From the NCBI GenBank assembly GCA_021613535.1, contig CP075493.1, positions 2,666,001-2,730,000 of the forward strand: a stretch of 64,000 nucleotides of DNA. Direction: 5' to 3'. The first letter of the stretch is position 1. Every line of letters begins with the position of its first letter. The notes under the pieces are model-generated. The model ran no database searches, was not told the origin of the DNA, and worked only from the letters and a program-made list of their open reading frames with translations. Positions 12,515-26,700 of the stretch are shown piece after piece. Source of the stretch: Adineta vaga. Its lineage: Eukaryota > Rotifera. The position numbers were made by a program, and so were the translations under genes.

Positions 12515-15297
12515 TTATAATTTGCTCTTAGAAAACGATACACGAAGATGCATTGAATCTGCTAGACGATAATTATGAGTATTCTAAACATACAGAAAGA
12601 TGTAAAAATTTCTTTTTCAAATAAATTTTCCATATACGTACAATTAATGCTGCAATGGCTTGTTCAATAGTATCCATTTCAATCAATGCCATTTTACGAT
12701 CTTTTTCAAAGAATTTAAATCGTTTGATTGTTCCATATTGTGAGAATATATTTTGAATTTCATCTTCACCTGTTTCAGTACTAGAAGAAGAAAAAAACAA
12801 TAATAATCGAAAGGAAAACGATGATATTGCATTTAACATACGGGATATTTGATAGATGTAGAACAGTACCCGGTGGGAAAATATTATTGTAATTTTTCGA
12901 TCCAGGTTTTTTAAAACGATGTAATGGAGAATTTGTAAAGTCTTTTGTTAAACCCATATCCTACATATACAAAATCGTTCGAGAAATGAAAGTAGTGTAT
13001 TCATATTTACTGAGGAGCCATCTTTTGGCATTTGTACAAATTGATGTTTGGAAAAACTAACACGGATAGATTTACCAAACATTGTGACATGATCGAGATT
13101 TTGATGAGCTATATCGATGAAGATATGCAGATTGACTTTTTTTTCAAAAAAAGGAATTCTCTACTTACCAACAGCTGCTTGTTGTGGAGTAGCAAATTGA
13201 ATTAATGCGGAATCTTTTTTGTTAAATAGAATTTTTACCCGATGCACATCACCATAAACACCTAGGAAAGATTGAAAACAAATACTTTTGTGCATATTAA
13301 AGATTTCGTTTTCATTGCCTATCAAGAATGAGAAAAGAAAGGGCAGATACACATACCGAATAGTGTGAATAAGGACTCTGGAGTCGTCATCTAATCGTCC
13401 GAAAGAGGAAAAAAAGAGAAAGAAATGAATAGATATTTGAAAGATATGATTTTCTTTCCAACTTATACAAGAAAGAAAAAAAGAGTTAAGATAAGATAGA
13501 GTTCTTTCATTACTTACATCTTCATTTAAATTTGAGACAAGAATAACTGGTCCGTTTTGAACAGACATCATATGAGGATTTTGTTGTTGATGTGCTTGCA
13601 GATGACCTGGTGGTAAACCATGCATCGATTGTGGTGGCGGAGGAGGAGGTGGATGATTTGAACCATATGGATGTCCGTAGGGAGAAGCGGAAGCACCCAC
13701 CATTGGATTATAAGCAGCAGATGCGGGTGGAAGTGAACTCATTAAATGGCTGGTATTCGCTGATAAGAAAAACAATATAAACGAAATTCAAAATATTATA
13801 TTCGATGGAAAAAGACATAATGATCTTTTACCTGACATATCATATCCTTGGGCCATACCACTTGTTGATGGTGGTCTACCACGAATTGCGGCAGACGCAT
13901 TGTAATAGTCTGAAAATAAAGATCTATGTCTAACGAAATGTGTGTTCGATGAACTCTTTTACCATAACGATAGTCATCGTTAGAAGTAGATCGTTGTAAT
14001 GGAAGAAGACCAGAATTTGAATGCATACGTTCTATTGAATTCGAAAGAATAAAAAGATGAAAACGAAATCAAATCACGCACCCAATTCTGGTTGTTGACT
14101 CATATTTCCTTCATTTGAAGGTAATGTTGGATTTGTATAATCTCGACTTTTATCATTATTATATTTAACAGTGAGGGAAAATAATTTCGAATATTCAATT
14201 TGCAGCTAAATATAACACATAAAAAAATCGTCTTTAAAAACAAACAATTTCTGTGTATAATACTTACAGTACAGCATCCATTGTAAATATTCTGACCATG
14301 CAGTTGCTAGATACGAAAGAAAACAAAATATATCAATTTCCATGAATAAAGTATCTTGTAAAATCTCATAGATTCATTCATATCATATGCTAATCTTACG
14401 AGTATCTGTTATACTACTTACTACTTTAGCTTGTGTAGCAGCATTTGGATCTTTTAATTGAATCAGCGCTTGAAATTTCTCTATGAAAACAAAATTAATT
14501 TCAATAAAACACGAAAATCTGTATTTACCATTTTTAGTAAATGTAATAATTTTCAATACTGTACCAAATTTACTAAAAATCTATAACAATCAAATTAATT
14601 TCGTTATTTGATATTTATTTTCTCATACCTGATGTAAAACATCAATCGTGACAGGATATAACATGTTAATAATCGTTAAACGTAGTACACAATTAGGTCC
14701 ACCTTTCTGTGCAGTCTCATAAAGATCTGTTGCTTGTGCTAAGGCCGCATGTGCTTGTTGATTCGTACGATTTGTTGGATCTGTACGAAGTTCACCATGA
14801 TTAGAATATTGTGCAAATACTTGTCGACCACTGAACATTGTTGGCATGGATGTTAAATATTCTACCATTTGTTTTGCTGATTCAGTGGAATCAAATTCCA
14901 AAAACGCCTAAAACAAATCGATAATACGAATAGAATTCAAATGAATGATCGAATTTACTTGAGATTTTTTCTTTAAATTTAGAAAATTTGTAACACGACC
15001 AAATGGAACACCAAGTTGTATGACTTCGAAATCACTTGCTTCAATATTTCTTAAATGAACAACACGAGAAGGTAATGCAGGTTCTGAACGACTCTAAATA
15101 TCATTGAATCCTTTGTTTATTTTCTATTTCAATGAGTTTAGTTTCTCATACTTTTTTTGCAATATCAATTATTTGTGAACTCGAACTACCAACACCATCA
15201 CCATTCGTATCAAATTCATCTCCTGAAAATGTACGCTAGAAACAAAACGATAACGAAAGAATTTTCGTTCAATACTCTATATGATATCTACCTTCAT
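12515..15297 (-). CDS. PTBP: Polypyrimidine tract-binding protein (four-RRM splicing regulator)
   Basis: The start at 15297 (ATGAAG, then a GTAGAT donor) joins to RTFSGDEFD, mirroring the KRGSDELF start of vertebrate PTB. The RRMs follow in order: RRM1 with [20 protein letters not shown] and [20 protein letters not shown] (about 15.1-14.9 kb); RRM2 with [20 protein letters not shown] (about 14.7-14.3 kb); a low-complexity Pro/His/Gln linker (about 13.75-13.55 kb); RRM3 with [11 protein letters not shown] and [22 protein letters not shown] (13.5-13.2 kb); RRM4 with [19 protein letters not shown]. The last exon ends [10 protein letters not shown] at 12515. PTB binds CU-rich RNA and represses exon inclusion in the nucleus. 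About a dozen short introns are present; several small internal exons in the linker may be alternatively spliced. The vertebrate PTBP1/2/3 split does not apply, so only a generic symbol is given. Confidence 0.93.
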
Positions 15298-15861
15298 ATT
15301 GATCTAGAAAAAATCAAGATAGAAAAATATAAGAAGAGATGAATTTTAATCATACATTACTTGAGCACAGACGCAAACACAAGTCTGTAAGCTCGTAGTC
15401 CGATGTCGGTTGGAACGTTTTGAAAAGTTGAGAAACTTGATTTAGTATTATTTATCTTCTCCAAAAACAAAACAAAACAAAAAACGATCACCAAATGATA
15501 TTCAAAAAAAGAAAACACCTATATTTTATCTTTCTTTTCTTCTTACCAATAAAAATCAAAGTATGAAAATTGATTGACCAATGAAAACAATTGATACATA
15601 GGTCAACCTAATAATACATGAATTTTATCGACAAATGTTTGGTTTATAAATTTTTATTAACGATTTAAAATTATTCCTATTTTATAAAACTAATAAATTC
15701 TTCGACATTCGTTCGATTATGTAACCAGTAGATGGATGAATGAGTCATCTCTGTCGGAAGAAACGAGATGAAATCTACATGCTTGCTTTTCAACTGCTGT
15801 TTTATACATAGAGGATTTTTCCAACTGAATTCAGGTTAAATTTTTTTTCTTTAGTACTCAA
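15298..15861. promoter_or_regulatory. Head-to-head promoter region PTB / p47 with paired CCAAT boxes
   Basis: This 564-bp divergent spacer has CCAAT at 15546-15550 and 15578-15582; the second sits in ATTGACCAAT, so the motif occurs on both strands. These fit NF-Y sites of a bidirectional promoter. An AG acceptor (15853-15854) follows a T-rich run 8 nt before the p47 start. Confidence 0.4.
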
Positions 15862-17387
15862 ATGTCAACGAGGAGTAAAGATGAAATTCTCGAGAGTTTT
15901 ATCTCTATCACAGGATGTTCAAGAGATCGAGCAGTAAACTTTCTGAGAGCTGTAGATTGGGATGAACAAGATGCTGTAGTTCTATTTTTCGATAGTGATA
16001 ATACTGAACAATTTGAGCCCACTACGTCAATTGAAACGAGATCACCCGTTCAAAATCCAAGTTAGTATTTCTTTATTTGCTACAATAATCTTAAATATAA
16101 ACATATTTTCTAAATTGAATTTTTTAGATAGACGTATTCGTAATGAACCAAATGCGTATGAATCAGACGATGATTTACTACAAAATGCTCTCGAAGACAG
16201 TTTACGTATTAAGCAATCTGAAAAACCATCAACTATGGTTCCAAATAGAACTAATCAACATAAATCTATCATATCTTCAAAGATCAATACTGTTGATACT
16301 TGGCGTCGCACTGACGATGATTCAGATGATGATGATGGTAATTAATTGAATACTGACCAAAATGAACTGTATTTGTTTTTCCTTAGGTCAACCTTACTAT
16401 GCCGGTGGTTCGGAACGCAGTGGTCAACAAATTATTGGACCTCCAAAGAGTAAAGATAATGATAAAAAAGTAGCTCATGTTTTTGAAGCTGCTCGTCGAC
16501 AAGGTGCTCGAGAAGCATCTGATCGTGAAACAGCATCATCGTATTCAAAGAAAGAAAAACCATTTACTGGTGCTGGATATTCTCTAAGTAATATTTATGA
16601 AACAAGACAAAATGATATTTAATTTCTTAATTCGTCTAATATTCAGATGATGAACATGTGCCTTCTGCTGCTCGAGGTCCGTCGCCGTCAGGTGGTGCTG
16701 CAGCAGCAGCAGCGACAGCTAATAATAATAGAGTTGAACAATTACCAATACGATTTTATTCCAATGGATTTACTGTTGGCGATGGTGAATTACGTCAATT
16801 TGAAGAGAATAGAGAATTTATGGAGTATATAAAACGTGGTGAAGTACCACCTGAACTTCGTAATTTAAATAGCAATGGTAAACAAGTTGAGGTACAGAAT
16901 ATCTATACTAAAAACTAAATGAATTTTTTATTATTCTTATTTGGATTTGTAGGTGAGTCTCGAAGATCATCGTGGTGAAGAGTATAAACATGTTGCACCT
17001 TCATTCAAACCATTTACTGGAACTGGTCATACCGTAGGTTTACCAAGATCTGGTCCAGGCTTATCAGCAACAATAATATCAGATTCTCTTGATACACATC
17101 ATCTTGAAGAACTTGCTCGAAAACGATTAAGAACTTCCTTATCATCATCAACAATTATTCGTCTTCGTTTACCAGATATTTCTACACCATTATGTATACC
17201 AATTGATTTAAATCGTACTCTCGTAGATATACGAAAGTTTCTCACAGAAAACATTCCTTCACTTCAATCGAATACATTCGAATTCATGGAACCACCATCC
17301 ACACGAATCAAACGTGATGATGAAAAGAAGAAAATCAAAGATTCAAAACTATCCAATTGTACACTTGTCGTCCGACGAATTGCTTAA
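15862..17387 (+). CDS. NSFL1C: p97/VCP cofactor p47 (UBA-SEP-UBX protein)
   Basis: The N-terminal UBA-like domain (MSTRSKDEILESFISITG, with the WDEQDAVVLFF helix) is followed by the diagnostic YYAGGSERSGQQIIGPP motif (about 16393). The SEP domain comes next (PIRFYSNGFTVGDGELRQFE ... RRGEVPPEL-type ending, 16.75-16.95 kb), then EDHRGEEYK, KPFTGTGHTVG, and a C-terminal UBX domain (17.15-17.39 kb) ending in the TLVVRRIA strand. p47 recruits the AAA ATPase p97 to ubiquitinated membranes and drives Golgi/ER membrane fusion. Four short introns separate five exons. A pyrimidine-rich AG sits 8 nt before the ATG. RtcA starts 223 bp downstream on the same strand. Confidence 0.95.
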
Positions 17388-17610
17388 TTTTCAATTCAGC
17401 ATATACATATTTTTGAAATGTATGGAGAGAAAACATGAACAAAATATTCTTTATTTTTTTTAGTTCTGAGAATTTATTTTTCACTTCAGTTTGTTTTCAT
17501 CTGAATTTAATAATAAAAAATGAAAGAAAACCGATTGATTTCTTAATCTATATCATATAGATTTACTAGATTATTTTCAAACTCTTTTAGATTGATACAT
17601 CTAATTTAGT

Positions 17611-19137
17611 ATGATCACAATCGATGGATCATATCTCGAAGGCGTATGTTATATAGTCGAATTTCAATGAGAAACATCTTGATCTATTTCTGATTATAGG
17701 GCGGTCAAATATTGCGTAATGCAACAACATTGAGTGTGATATTAAATATTCCTGTTCGTATTACAAATATTCGAGCTGGTCGATCTCAAGATGGATTACG
17801 ACCACAACATTTAACAAGTATTCAATTGTTAACAGAATTCTCCGAAGCTAAACTTGATAATGCAACGATTGGTACAACAGATATTCAATTCATACCGAAA
17901 ATAATTAAGAGTGGAAGTTATATAGGTGATACGAAAACAGCTGGGTATGACCGTCAACTATTTATTCAATAAAAAGAAAGTCTTTTTTATTTCTCAGAAG
18001 TGTCTGTTTAATGATGCAAACGGCTTTACCATGTTTACTTTTCGCTAGTGAACCTTCGGAACTAAAATTACTTGGAGGAACAAACACGGAATTCGCACCA
18101 GATATTGATTATTATGAAATGGTAGAATGTGAATCCAATTTCAATTCTGTAAATGTCTATTTTGAATAGATATTTCAACCAATAGCGAAACAATTCAATT
18201 TTAACTTTGATTTAAGAATTATTCGAAGGTTTGTATTGTTTCAATTGTTAGATAATTGCAGTAAATGGTAGGATTTTGTAGAGGTTATTATCCAAAAGGT
18301 GGAGGTGATGTACGAATTACAATCAATCCAATTGAGCATTTAAAAGCAATCAATCTGACAGATTTTGGACAAATAAAAAGATTTTTCGGTCGATCTTTTG
18401 TCGCTGGTAATCTTTCGATACAGGTTCGATTGAACTATGAATATGATGTAACTTTCTTTCTTTGTTCTTAAATTTAGATTGCTAATGAAATGACTGAAGC
18501 AGCAAAAAATTTAATACATGAACATTATGCAAAAGACATCCCAATAGAAATCGAAATTATTAAAGAACCTGATAATATGATCATTGGTACAGCTAGTGGT
18601 ATAATGTACGAGAACAGCATCATTTCTCATTTGGATGATAAGAATCGTTTTAGGATAGCCGTAGAAACAACGACAGGTTGTCTATTGGCTGCCAATGCAT
18701 TAGGTAAACGTGGAAAATCAGCATCTGAAGTTGGTATACAAGCAACAGAAGAACTACTCAAAGATCTATCTTATGAAGCATGTGTTGATCGATATCTGGA
18801 AGATCAAGTAAGTTACTGAAATTTTGAATTTCTTGATCTAAATTTGTTCGGTTTGATTAGTTGATTCTATTAATGGCTCTAGCAAAAGGACATTCAAAAA
18901 TTCTATGTGGACCATTATCTGATCGTACGAAAACGGCAATCTACGTTGTTGAACATCTAACAAACGTTTGTTCATATTCATATTGAATATTTACTCGATA
19001 TTTTACTGTGTCTATTTAAGGTTAAATTTCAAATCACAGAAAATCTCTCAACTAAAACTGATGATAAATCATTCACTTCACATTCTACCACTCTCATTGA
19101 ATGTGAAGGACTTGGATGTCAACGACGATCTTTTTAA
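17611..19137 (+). CDS. RTCA: RNA 3'-terminal phosphate cyclase
   Basis: Exon 1 ([10 protein letters not shown]) joins across a GTATGT intron to [12 protein letters not shown], rebuilding the family's DGS-x-LEGGGQILR motif. Later exons carry [15 protein letters not shown], the [10 protein letters not shown] block, and the C-terminal EVETTTGC-like segment with the [13 protein letters not shown] loop. A final exon ends [11 protein letters not shown]. RtcA uses ATP to turn RNA 3'-phosphates into 2',3'-cyclic phosphates through an enzyme-AMP (His) intermediate. There are about seven introns, all short. The spacer to p47 contains an AATAAA-like signal (about 17509) followed by a TTTTAG acceptor at 17589-17590, 20 nt before the start; this hints at processing from a joint precursor. 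The adenylated His was not pinned to a residue here. Confidence 0.93.
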
Positions 19138-20774
19138 TATTTATTTCAATATTTCACATTTATCTTTTTGTTTATAATAAAAATAAATTTATTTATGTTT
19201 TCGTTCGAGTTTTCTTTTCTAGAATTCTTTTTCGTCATAATTTGATGAGACATTGTCAATGAAAGAATAAAAGAAAATGTGTGAGGTTTTTGAAAAATGA
19301 AGAATCGTACGAGAAAAAGAGATTTTTGTTTTTTGCGCACGAGCGTATAGTGTGTTTTTTCTTTGCTTTGAGGTTATAATTTCTTATTTATTTTTGAAGT
19401 AAAAAGAAACAGAAAGAGAGAAAAAAACGAGGGATAAGAACAAAAAAACCTGAAACACGAAGGAATAGCAAAAAAACGAACGTAGTGATAGTATAATGTG
19501 TGCTCTTTACTGTCATGCACTTTGTAATTGAGTAAGTCAATAAAATATAATAAAAAATGACGAATGATAGTTCGTTTTTCGAGGTAATATTCTCGTGTTG
19601 TATTATTTTATTTTTCTGTTTCGATAGGTTTATCATCTAGAGGTTAAAATATCCATTCTGATGTTCATTGTTGTTAAATCAGAAAAAAAACAATGAGAAA
19701 GAACAATTGAAAGTTAGAGCGATATAAGTATCTTTAGTGAAAAGAAAAGAAAAGAAAACAACATAGACATGTGAATTTTTCGAACGAGTTATTAACACTT
19801 ATTCATATGTTATAAGTCGCTTTTGTCAGTAGTACATTTTATCAGAAGAATCACGTGAGATGATTAATTAAGACTATAGTAAATCGAGTTGAATATTATT
19901 TGGATAGAAATTTGAACGATTGGATTCCACGTGTATTTGTTAACCAATTGGATAGGCGGATATATTATGTCAACAATATGCATATGGTAGTTCGAGAGGG
20001 AGGACAATATATTCTCTTCTTTTTCTTTCTTTTGTCCTTTCTTTTTCTTTAGGCTGTTTTTTTTCGTATTATTATTATAGAAGAAAAGCAATCGATTAAC
20101 TCGTTCTCACTGTTATCTATCTTTCTTCTTATAGTTTTTCTTTTTCTTCTTCTTCTTCTCACTTAATATCTGTATCTACGCGTGTACGTATCCGTCCTAA
20201 TCTATCTATGTGAATTCTTTTCTAATCACCAATTCGTACAAACAAACTGAAATCGTATCGCTAGTTATCATGTTCCAGCTTCTATCAACAGGTCTATTTA
20301 ACAGGATATTTCTCGACACTCTAATAAAGGTCGTTCTGATCTCACGTCATTCCTCTAGCATACTTTCGATAGAACGATAAAGAAGAAATCAATGAACTTT
20401 TATCTCCTTCTTATTGTAAAACTGTTGTTTATTTCTTTCCAGACGATGTTACACATTTACCTCCCTCGCCACTTTCTAGTCCTTGTCATTACTATACAAG
20501 AGGATATTACATCAACATCATTGCACAGTCGTAGTTTCTTTTCTTTCCGTCTGTCTTTTTTTCTCTCGCTCTTTCCTCGTTATCATCTACTACTTCAACC
20601 AGTGTTTTGCTATTTCTATCCGAAACAGATTATACTGTTATGACATTTAGAAAAGTTATTTATACATTTTTTTCTTCGATACCTGTTCTATTTAATTCAA
20701 ATAATATACAATGGTTTTCTTTTAGAATTCATTCTTGTTTATCTTCTCATTGATCGATTTGAACAATTTCAACT
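19138..20774. other. Intergenic region upstream of CLUH
   Basis: About 1.6 kb of A/T-rich and polypyrimidine DNA (TTCTTCTTC runs near 20120-20160). Short open frames here have low-complexity composition and no recognisable similarity. It probably holds the RtcA 3'UTR and the CLUH promoter. Confidence 0.5.
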
Positions 20775-20779
20775 AGAAC

Positions 20780-23700
20780 ATGAAACAACCAAATGAAAAT
20801 CTTTCAACAACAGATTCAAACTATACAACATGTAATGGACATCCTAATGATTTAGCTAAAACACGTAAAGATTCGGATAATGATGATTCAATAACGAATA
20901 CAAGTTCAACATCATCAGTAAATGATGTTCCATTAAATAATTGTCCTGATACATCCTCATCATCGTCTAATTTAAATACAAGTGAAATAACAACAACAAA
21001 TCCAAATAGTTCAGATGAATTGGTTATTCTACCGGAAATTTCTTTCAATATTCGAATTCAGTCACCTGGTTTAGATACTTTTGATTTACCAGTAAAAATA
21101 ATAGAAGACAAATTTTCAAATAATTGAATGTATTTATTTTATGTTTCGTCTAGGTTACATCAAGTGAACTTGTTCAAGAAATTCATCAAGTTTTAATGGA
21201 TAAAGAAGAAACATGTCATCGAACATGTTTTTCCTTACAACTTGATGGTAACATTTTGGATAATTTCACAGAATTGAAAAATATCGAAGGATTAAAAGAA
21301 GGAAGTTTATTAAAAGTTGTTGAAGGTTTGTTAAAAGAAAATTTCTAATAATTTATATATAAAATAATTTGTTATTTAGAACAATATACTGTACGTGAAG
21401 TACGAATTCATGTACGACATATCAATGAATTAATTCATTCATGTGATTTAACTGATTTGTATAACGGTGTGAATGGTTATTCCTTATGTCTTGTTAATGA
21501 TATAACTAATAGTGATACACCATCGTCAACAATGACTGGTATTGAGCATATATTTCGTTAAATTTCATTGAATTGTTTTGCTTTGAAAATGATTTAGATC
21601 GAAAGAAAGGTGGTGAATTGAATGAAAATGAATCCAATGTACCTGAGTATTTACTACCAAATCAAAAGGATGTTTTACTTACACCACTATTTACAACAAA
21701 TAATAAAGTTAATGTAAATAATTCTTTTCTTATTTCTCTAATTCGAGTTCATTTATGTGTAAAAAGTAAGATTAGACATGCGTTTATGAACACGATAAAT
21801 CATTCTTTGTATCGGCAATATTCAAAAATGCATTCCTAATTACAACCGACACATTTCTTTCCCATCTGGAATCATACGTACGATAAATGAGACATAAATC
21901 ACTAAATTTGATGTTATTTTACAAATGAAAATCTATCATTTGTCTAACTTATTCTTCTTTATAGCGTTTACAATGTGTTAAAAGTTTGGCTTATAGTGGT
22001 TGGAATCCACCAAATGGTTCAAGAAAATTACATGGTTAGTTTCATTCGAGAACGTTTTCAAGATGAACATTATCTTTATTTTCTTTCCCAAAGGTGATCT
22101 TATGTATTTACAGGCAACAACATGTGAAGAAAAATCTTTTCATATAACAGCCTGTACAAAAGGTTTTTATGTTAGTCAGTAAGTATATTTCGATAGGATT
22201 GTTCATTAAATATTTACATATCATTATTGAATTGTTAAATAGAACAACAGATGAAAAATTTCTTCCAAAACCGGTGCAACCAAAAGCTATCTTTCATTCA
22301 ATTGTTGATTTGTTGAATAATATAAGTCCAATATTTAAAAAGAAATTTTCTGCTATTCAACGTAAACGTTGTACAAAACATCCATTTGAACGTATTCAAA
22401 TTCCATATCAAATTCATCCATGGTTATCACCACGTTTTGAACATATAATTGATCATTTTCGAGCTGAAGATGGTATGAAATAATACCTTTTGATTTATTC
22501 AACTAAACATTCTTTTATTTAGCAAATATTAATAAACTCGGTCATGAAGATCATATTCCTGGTCAAATACGTGATTGGAATGAAGAATTACAAATTACAA
22601 AAGAATTACCAAAGAAATCCTTGCCAGAAAGACTTATACGAGAACGTGCAATGTTTAAAGTACGAAATTCTACAAATTTTCTTTTTCATTTTTAATAAAT
22701 ATATATTTTTTGTTTCTCATGTCTAGGTTCATAGTGATTTTGTTTCCGCTGCTATTCGTGGTTGTCAGGCAGTTGTTGATGGAAATATAATGGCAATTAA
22801 TCCTGGTGAAGAATCCAAGTAAGTCAAGTTTTTATTACCATTCTATGACTTTTTTTCAATACATGCAAAGATTAATATTGAAAAAACAAACTGATCGATA
22901 ATGTATTCTATTCTGTCTAGAGTTCATATGTATATTTGGAATAATATGTTCTTCAGTCTTGGTTTTGATGTTAAAGAACATTATAAAGATTTCGGTGGTG
23001 ATGCAGCAGCTCATACTGCGCCAACAAATGATTTACAAGGTGTTCGTGCTATAAATACACTTGATTTAGATGGTTTACATACACTAGGCACTATTGTTGT
23101 CGATTATCGTGGTATGCGTGTAACGGCCCAGTCAATCGTTCCCGGTAAGTTATCGATCGTTTCTGTTGTTTTTTTCGTTCTCTACGTCGATATCAGCGAG
23201 AAAAGAAAAACATAACAGATAGAATTCTCACGCCTTCCATTAAATATTTCAAATCATGTTGATATATTTTCGTCGACAACGATATTTCTTTCTTCTCCTT
23301 TTTCTCATAAGTTTTTTCTTAATCTATAAATCTCATCGTACAATAACCTATTTTCTTACGGATGAACATCGAATTTATACATCTTTAATTATTGAATTAC
23401 CACGTCTCGAACGTTTAATTCGTGTAAAACAATCGAATCTATCGTATTTACAAAATCGTCTATCGAAAGTTGAAAAACATTTGACAAAATATTCTTGGCA
23501 TTTAAATCGTTTGATCAAAACAATTCATTATAATACTCAAGAACAAAAACAAATTTCATATTTCAATTCATTTGATTTCGATCTAAATCAAAGATTAAAT
23601 AACAATCAAACAAAATTTCTCGTCTATTTTCATTCCATCAATATTTCAAATGATATCGATGATCATATTCTACATGAATTTCATTCGAAAATCTCCAAAA

Positions 23701-26700
23701 TTCAAAGCCCTTATATAACATATAATGAAAATGAAGCTTATTTACATTTAATTTATCTTCCAATTCAATCGAATAAACAAAATATTTGTTATAAAAATAT
23801 CGTTGATCGAAAATATTTCGTTCTCTATGAACTTCTTCATGATATTACTGAACCATTCGATGAAAAGTGTTTTCAAGGAAATTTCCTTCAAGTGAAATTC
23901 TTTACTCGATTCAATCAAATACATGTTAATAATGAACAACAAACATCGATTAGTATTCTATTTCTCAATACGAATGGTAAATTTACAATAAATCTTTATC
24001 TAAATAATCCTTTTTTTCTTCTTCTTTTAGTAACTTCATCTAGTGATGAATATCAACGATTAAAGAATAATTATAACATCAGTATTGAATGTTATGATTT
24101 GCCTTGTCTAATGACGATCTTCGATAAAAATATTTCTATTGTATCGATTATTTGTTCATCATCATATTCAATTATTATTCAAAATCAATTCTATGAATTA
24201 TTTTTTTATCTTCTTTCTGAACAAATTCATTTAATTATACCAACTTGTCAACATTATCTTCCATATTCTAAAGTTATTGATTATTTTCATCGTTCATCAT
24301 CTCTTCCTTGGTTATATACAATCTATTTTCAAACATTTGAACATCGTTTTCATACATTAATTGCTTATCTACGTACTTTATCTCATCTATCTACATTACC
24401 AAAATTATCGAAGAAATTCATTGAAATAAAAAATCAATTAATTAAAGAAAAGAATTATTATTATTTAATTCATCATCGAAATAATAATTTTACTCAAATG
24501 TCAATGGGTCTTATGGATGCGATTAGTTTTCAATCCTATCGAAAATCTTCATTCTATAACGAACCAACATTCTATGATCAATGGAATCGTATCTATCAAC
24601 CATTTTATCGTTCATTAACTCAAACAAATCCATTTGAACTGACATTTTCGAAGGAAAAATATACAATTATAATTTTAACACATAAAAAACGTTTCTATCA
24701 ATTAAATCGTTTATTATTACATCTAAATGGTTTGATTAATCTTCATCGTATTATTGTTTTATTCAATCAAATTGATCCATTGTATGAATCAACTCATCAA
24801 AATTTAACATTAAAAGATTTTCTTGATGATTATTATGTTTATTTACCATCGATACATGTCGAAATTGTCTATATATTCAATTTAACCAATAATTTAAATA
24901 ATCGTTTTCTACCATGGAATGAATTTATTCAAACAGATTGTATTTTATCATTAGATGATGATAGTTTTCTTCGACATGATGAAATCGAATATGGATTTCG
25001 TGTTTGGAAAGAGAATCCTTCTCGTTTAGTTGGCTTTATTTCACGTTCACATCGATTTCATCCATTAGAATATGATGCATCATCATCGTCATGTTTCTAT
25101 TCAATGATTTTAACTGGTGCTGCTTTTCTACATCGGTGGTATCTAGATTTCTATACGAATATTATGTCTAAACAAATTCGTGATTATATTCAAATAAAAA
25201 TGAATTGTGAAGATATTGCTATGAATTATTTAATCAGTTATTTAACAAAACAAAGTCCTATTAAAATTGGTCATCGTGAAACATTTCATTGTTTGAAATG
25301 TCAAGAAAGTCTATCGAATAAAATTACACATTATCATCAACGAACTGAATGTTTAAAATATTTTTCTACTATCTATCATTTCGTACCTTTATATTATTCT
25401 GTTTATCGTATTGATTCTTTGTTAAATCTGACATCTTGTTTTTCGTTAAATGAATTCTAAATGTGAAAATTTCTTTTTTTTTTTGTCTTTTTTCAGGTAT
25501 TCTCGAAAAAGAACAAGAACAAAGTGTTGTTTATGGCTCGACAGATTTCGGTAAAACTTGTACAACAAATGAGAAATATAAAGAATTATTGGAGAAAGTT
25601 TCAACAATGCTTAAAATCAAACCACATGCTGTTAAAACAGAAAAAGGAGATATTGTGGATTTATTAACAGCCATTGAATGTAAAGGAATTATTGGTAATG
25701 ATGGAAGACATTATTTATTAGATTTATTACGTATGACACCACCGGATCTGAATTATTTACCAGGTAAATTCATATTTCAATTTGTGTTCTTTTGTAATCC
25801 ATGAATTTCTAGTTGATGTCGAACATCTTTCACCAGCAATGAAACAATTCGATTATCCAAAAACTTATAAACATCGTTTATGTTGTTTAAGACAAGAATT
25901 AATTGATGCTTTTATTGAGTAAGATTTCATTTATATTCTTCTGACAATCCATAAAACTTTTAATTTAGACAAAAATACGTAGATTTCTATCGTTCAATTG
26001 CACTTAATCTATCAAAATTACGATCAGCTGAAGTATGTAATGATTGATAAGCGAATGAAAAAAGTATTCATTGAATTATTTATTTAGTCAACATCGAATG
26101 AGAATTCTGAACGAACAAATGTTGAAGAAGCAAAACGTATTGTCAATGAAATCAGTGGTAAAATTGTTTAATTGAAAACTCACAATAGTTTATTCTTCTG
26201 TTTAGTTGAAGATAATAGCCGAGAAATTATCCAATCAGCATGTCGTTCAATTGGATCTGTAAAAGATAATGAATTTGATGTTCGTTTCAATCCAGATCTA
26301 TTTCAACCACATGTAACATTAAATCAAACGGTATTGAATTGAAATAGAAAATTTTTCTTTCTTAAATTCAATTATCTGACATTTTAGGCAACAGAAACAG
26401 CGGCTGATATCAAATTACTTAAAGAAGCATCTGAATATTTAGTATTAAAACAAATTCCATTAATGATTCAGGATTTTCAAGATCATTCATCAGTACCAGT
26501 CGATGGTGAAAGTCTTTCCGAAGCCATGCATTCAAGGTAATGAATTCATTCTATAAAACAAAAATCAATTGAATAACTTCTTTTCTTTTCTTTAGAGGAA
26601 TCAATATTCGATATCTCGGTCGAGTTGCTGATCTTCTCGCTCAACAATCTTCTCTCATTTATCTCTTACGTTATTATTCTTCTCAAAAAAACCTTTCACT

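Noticed and set aside
20821-21048. Antisense frame over the CLUH N-terminus
   Set aside because: Shadow of Ser/Asn-rich coding sequence on the other strand.
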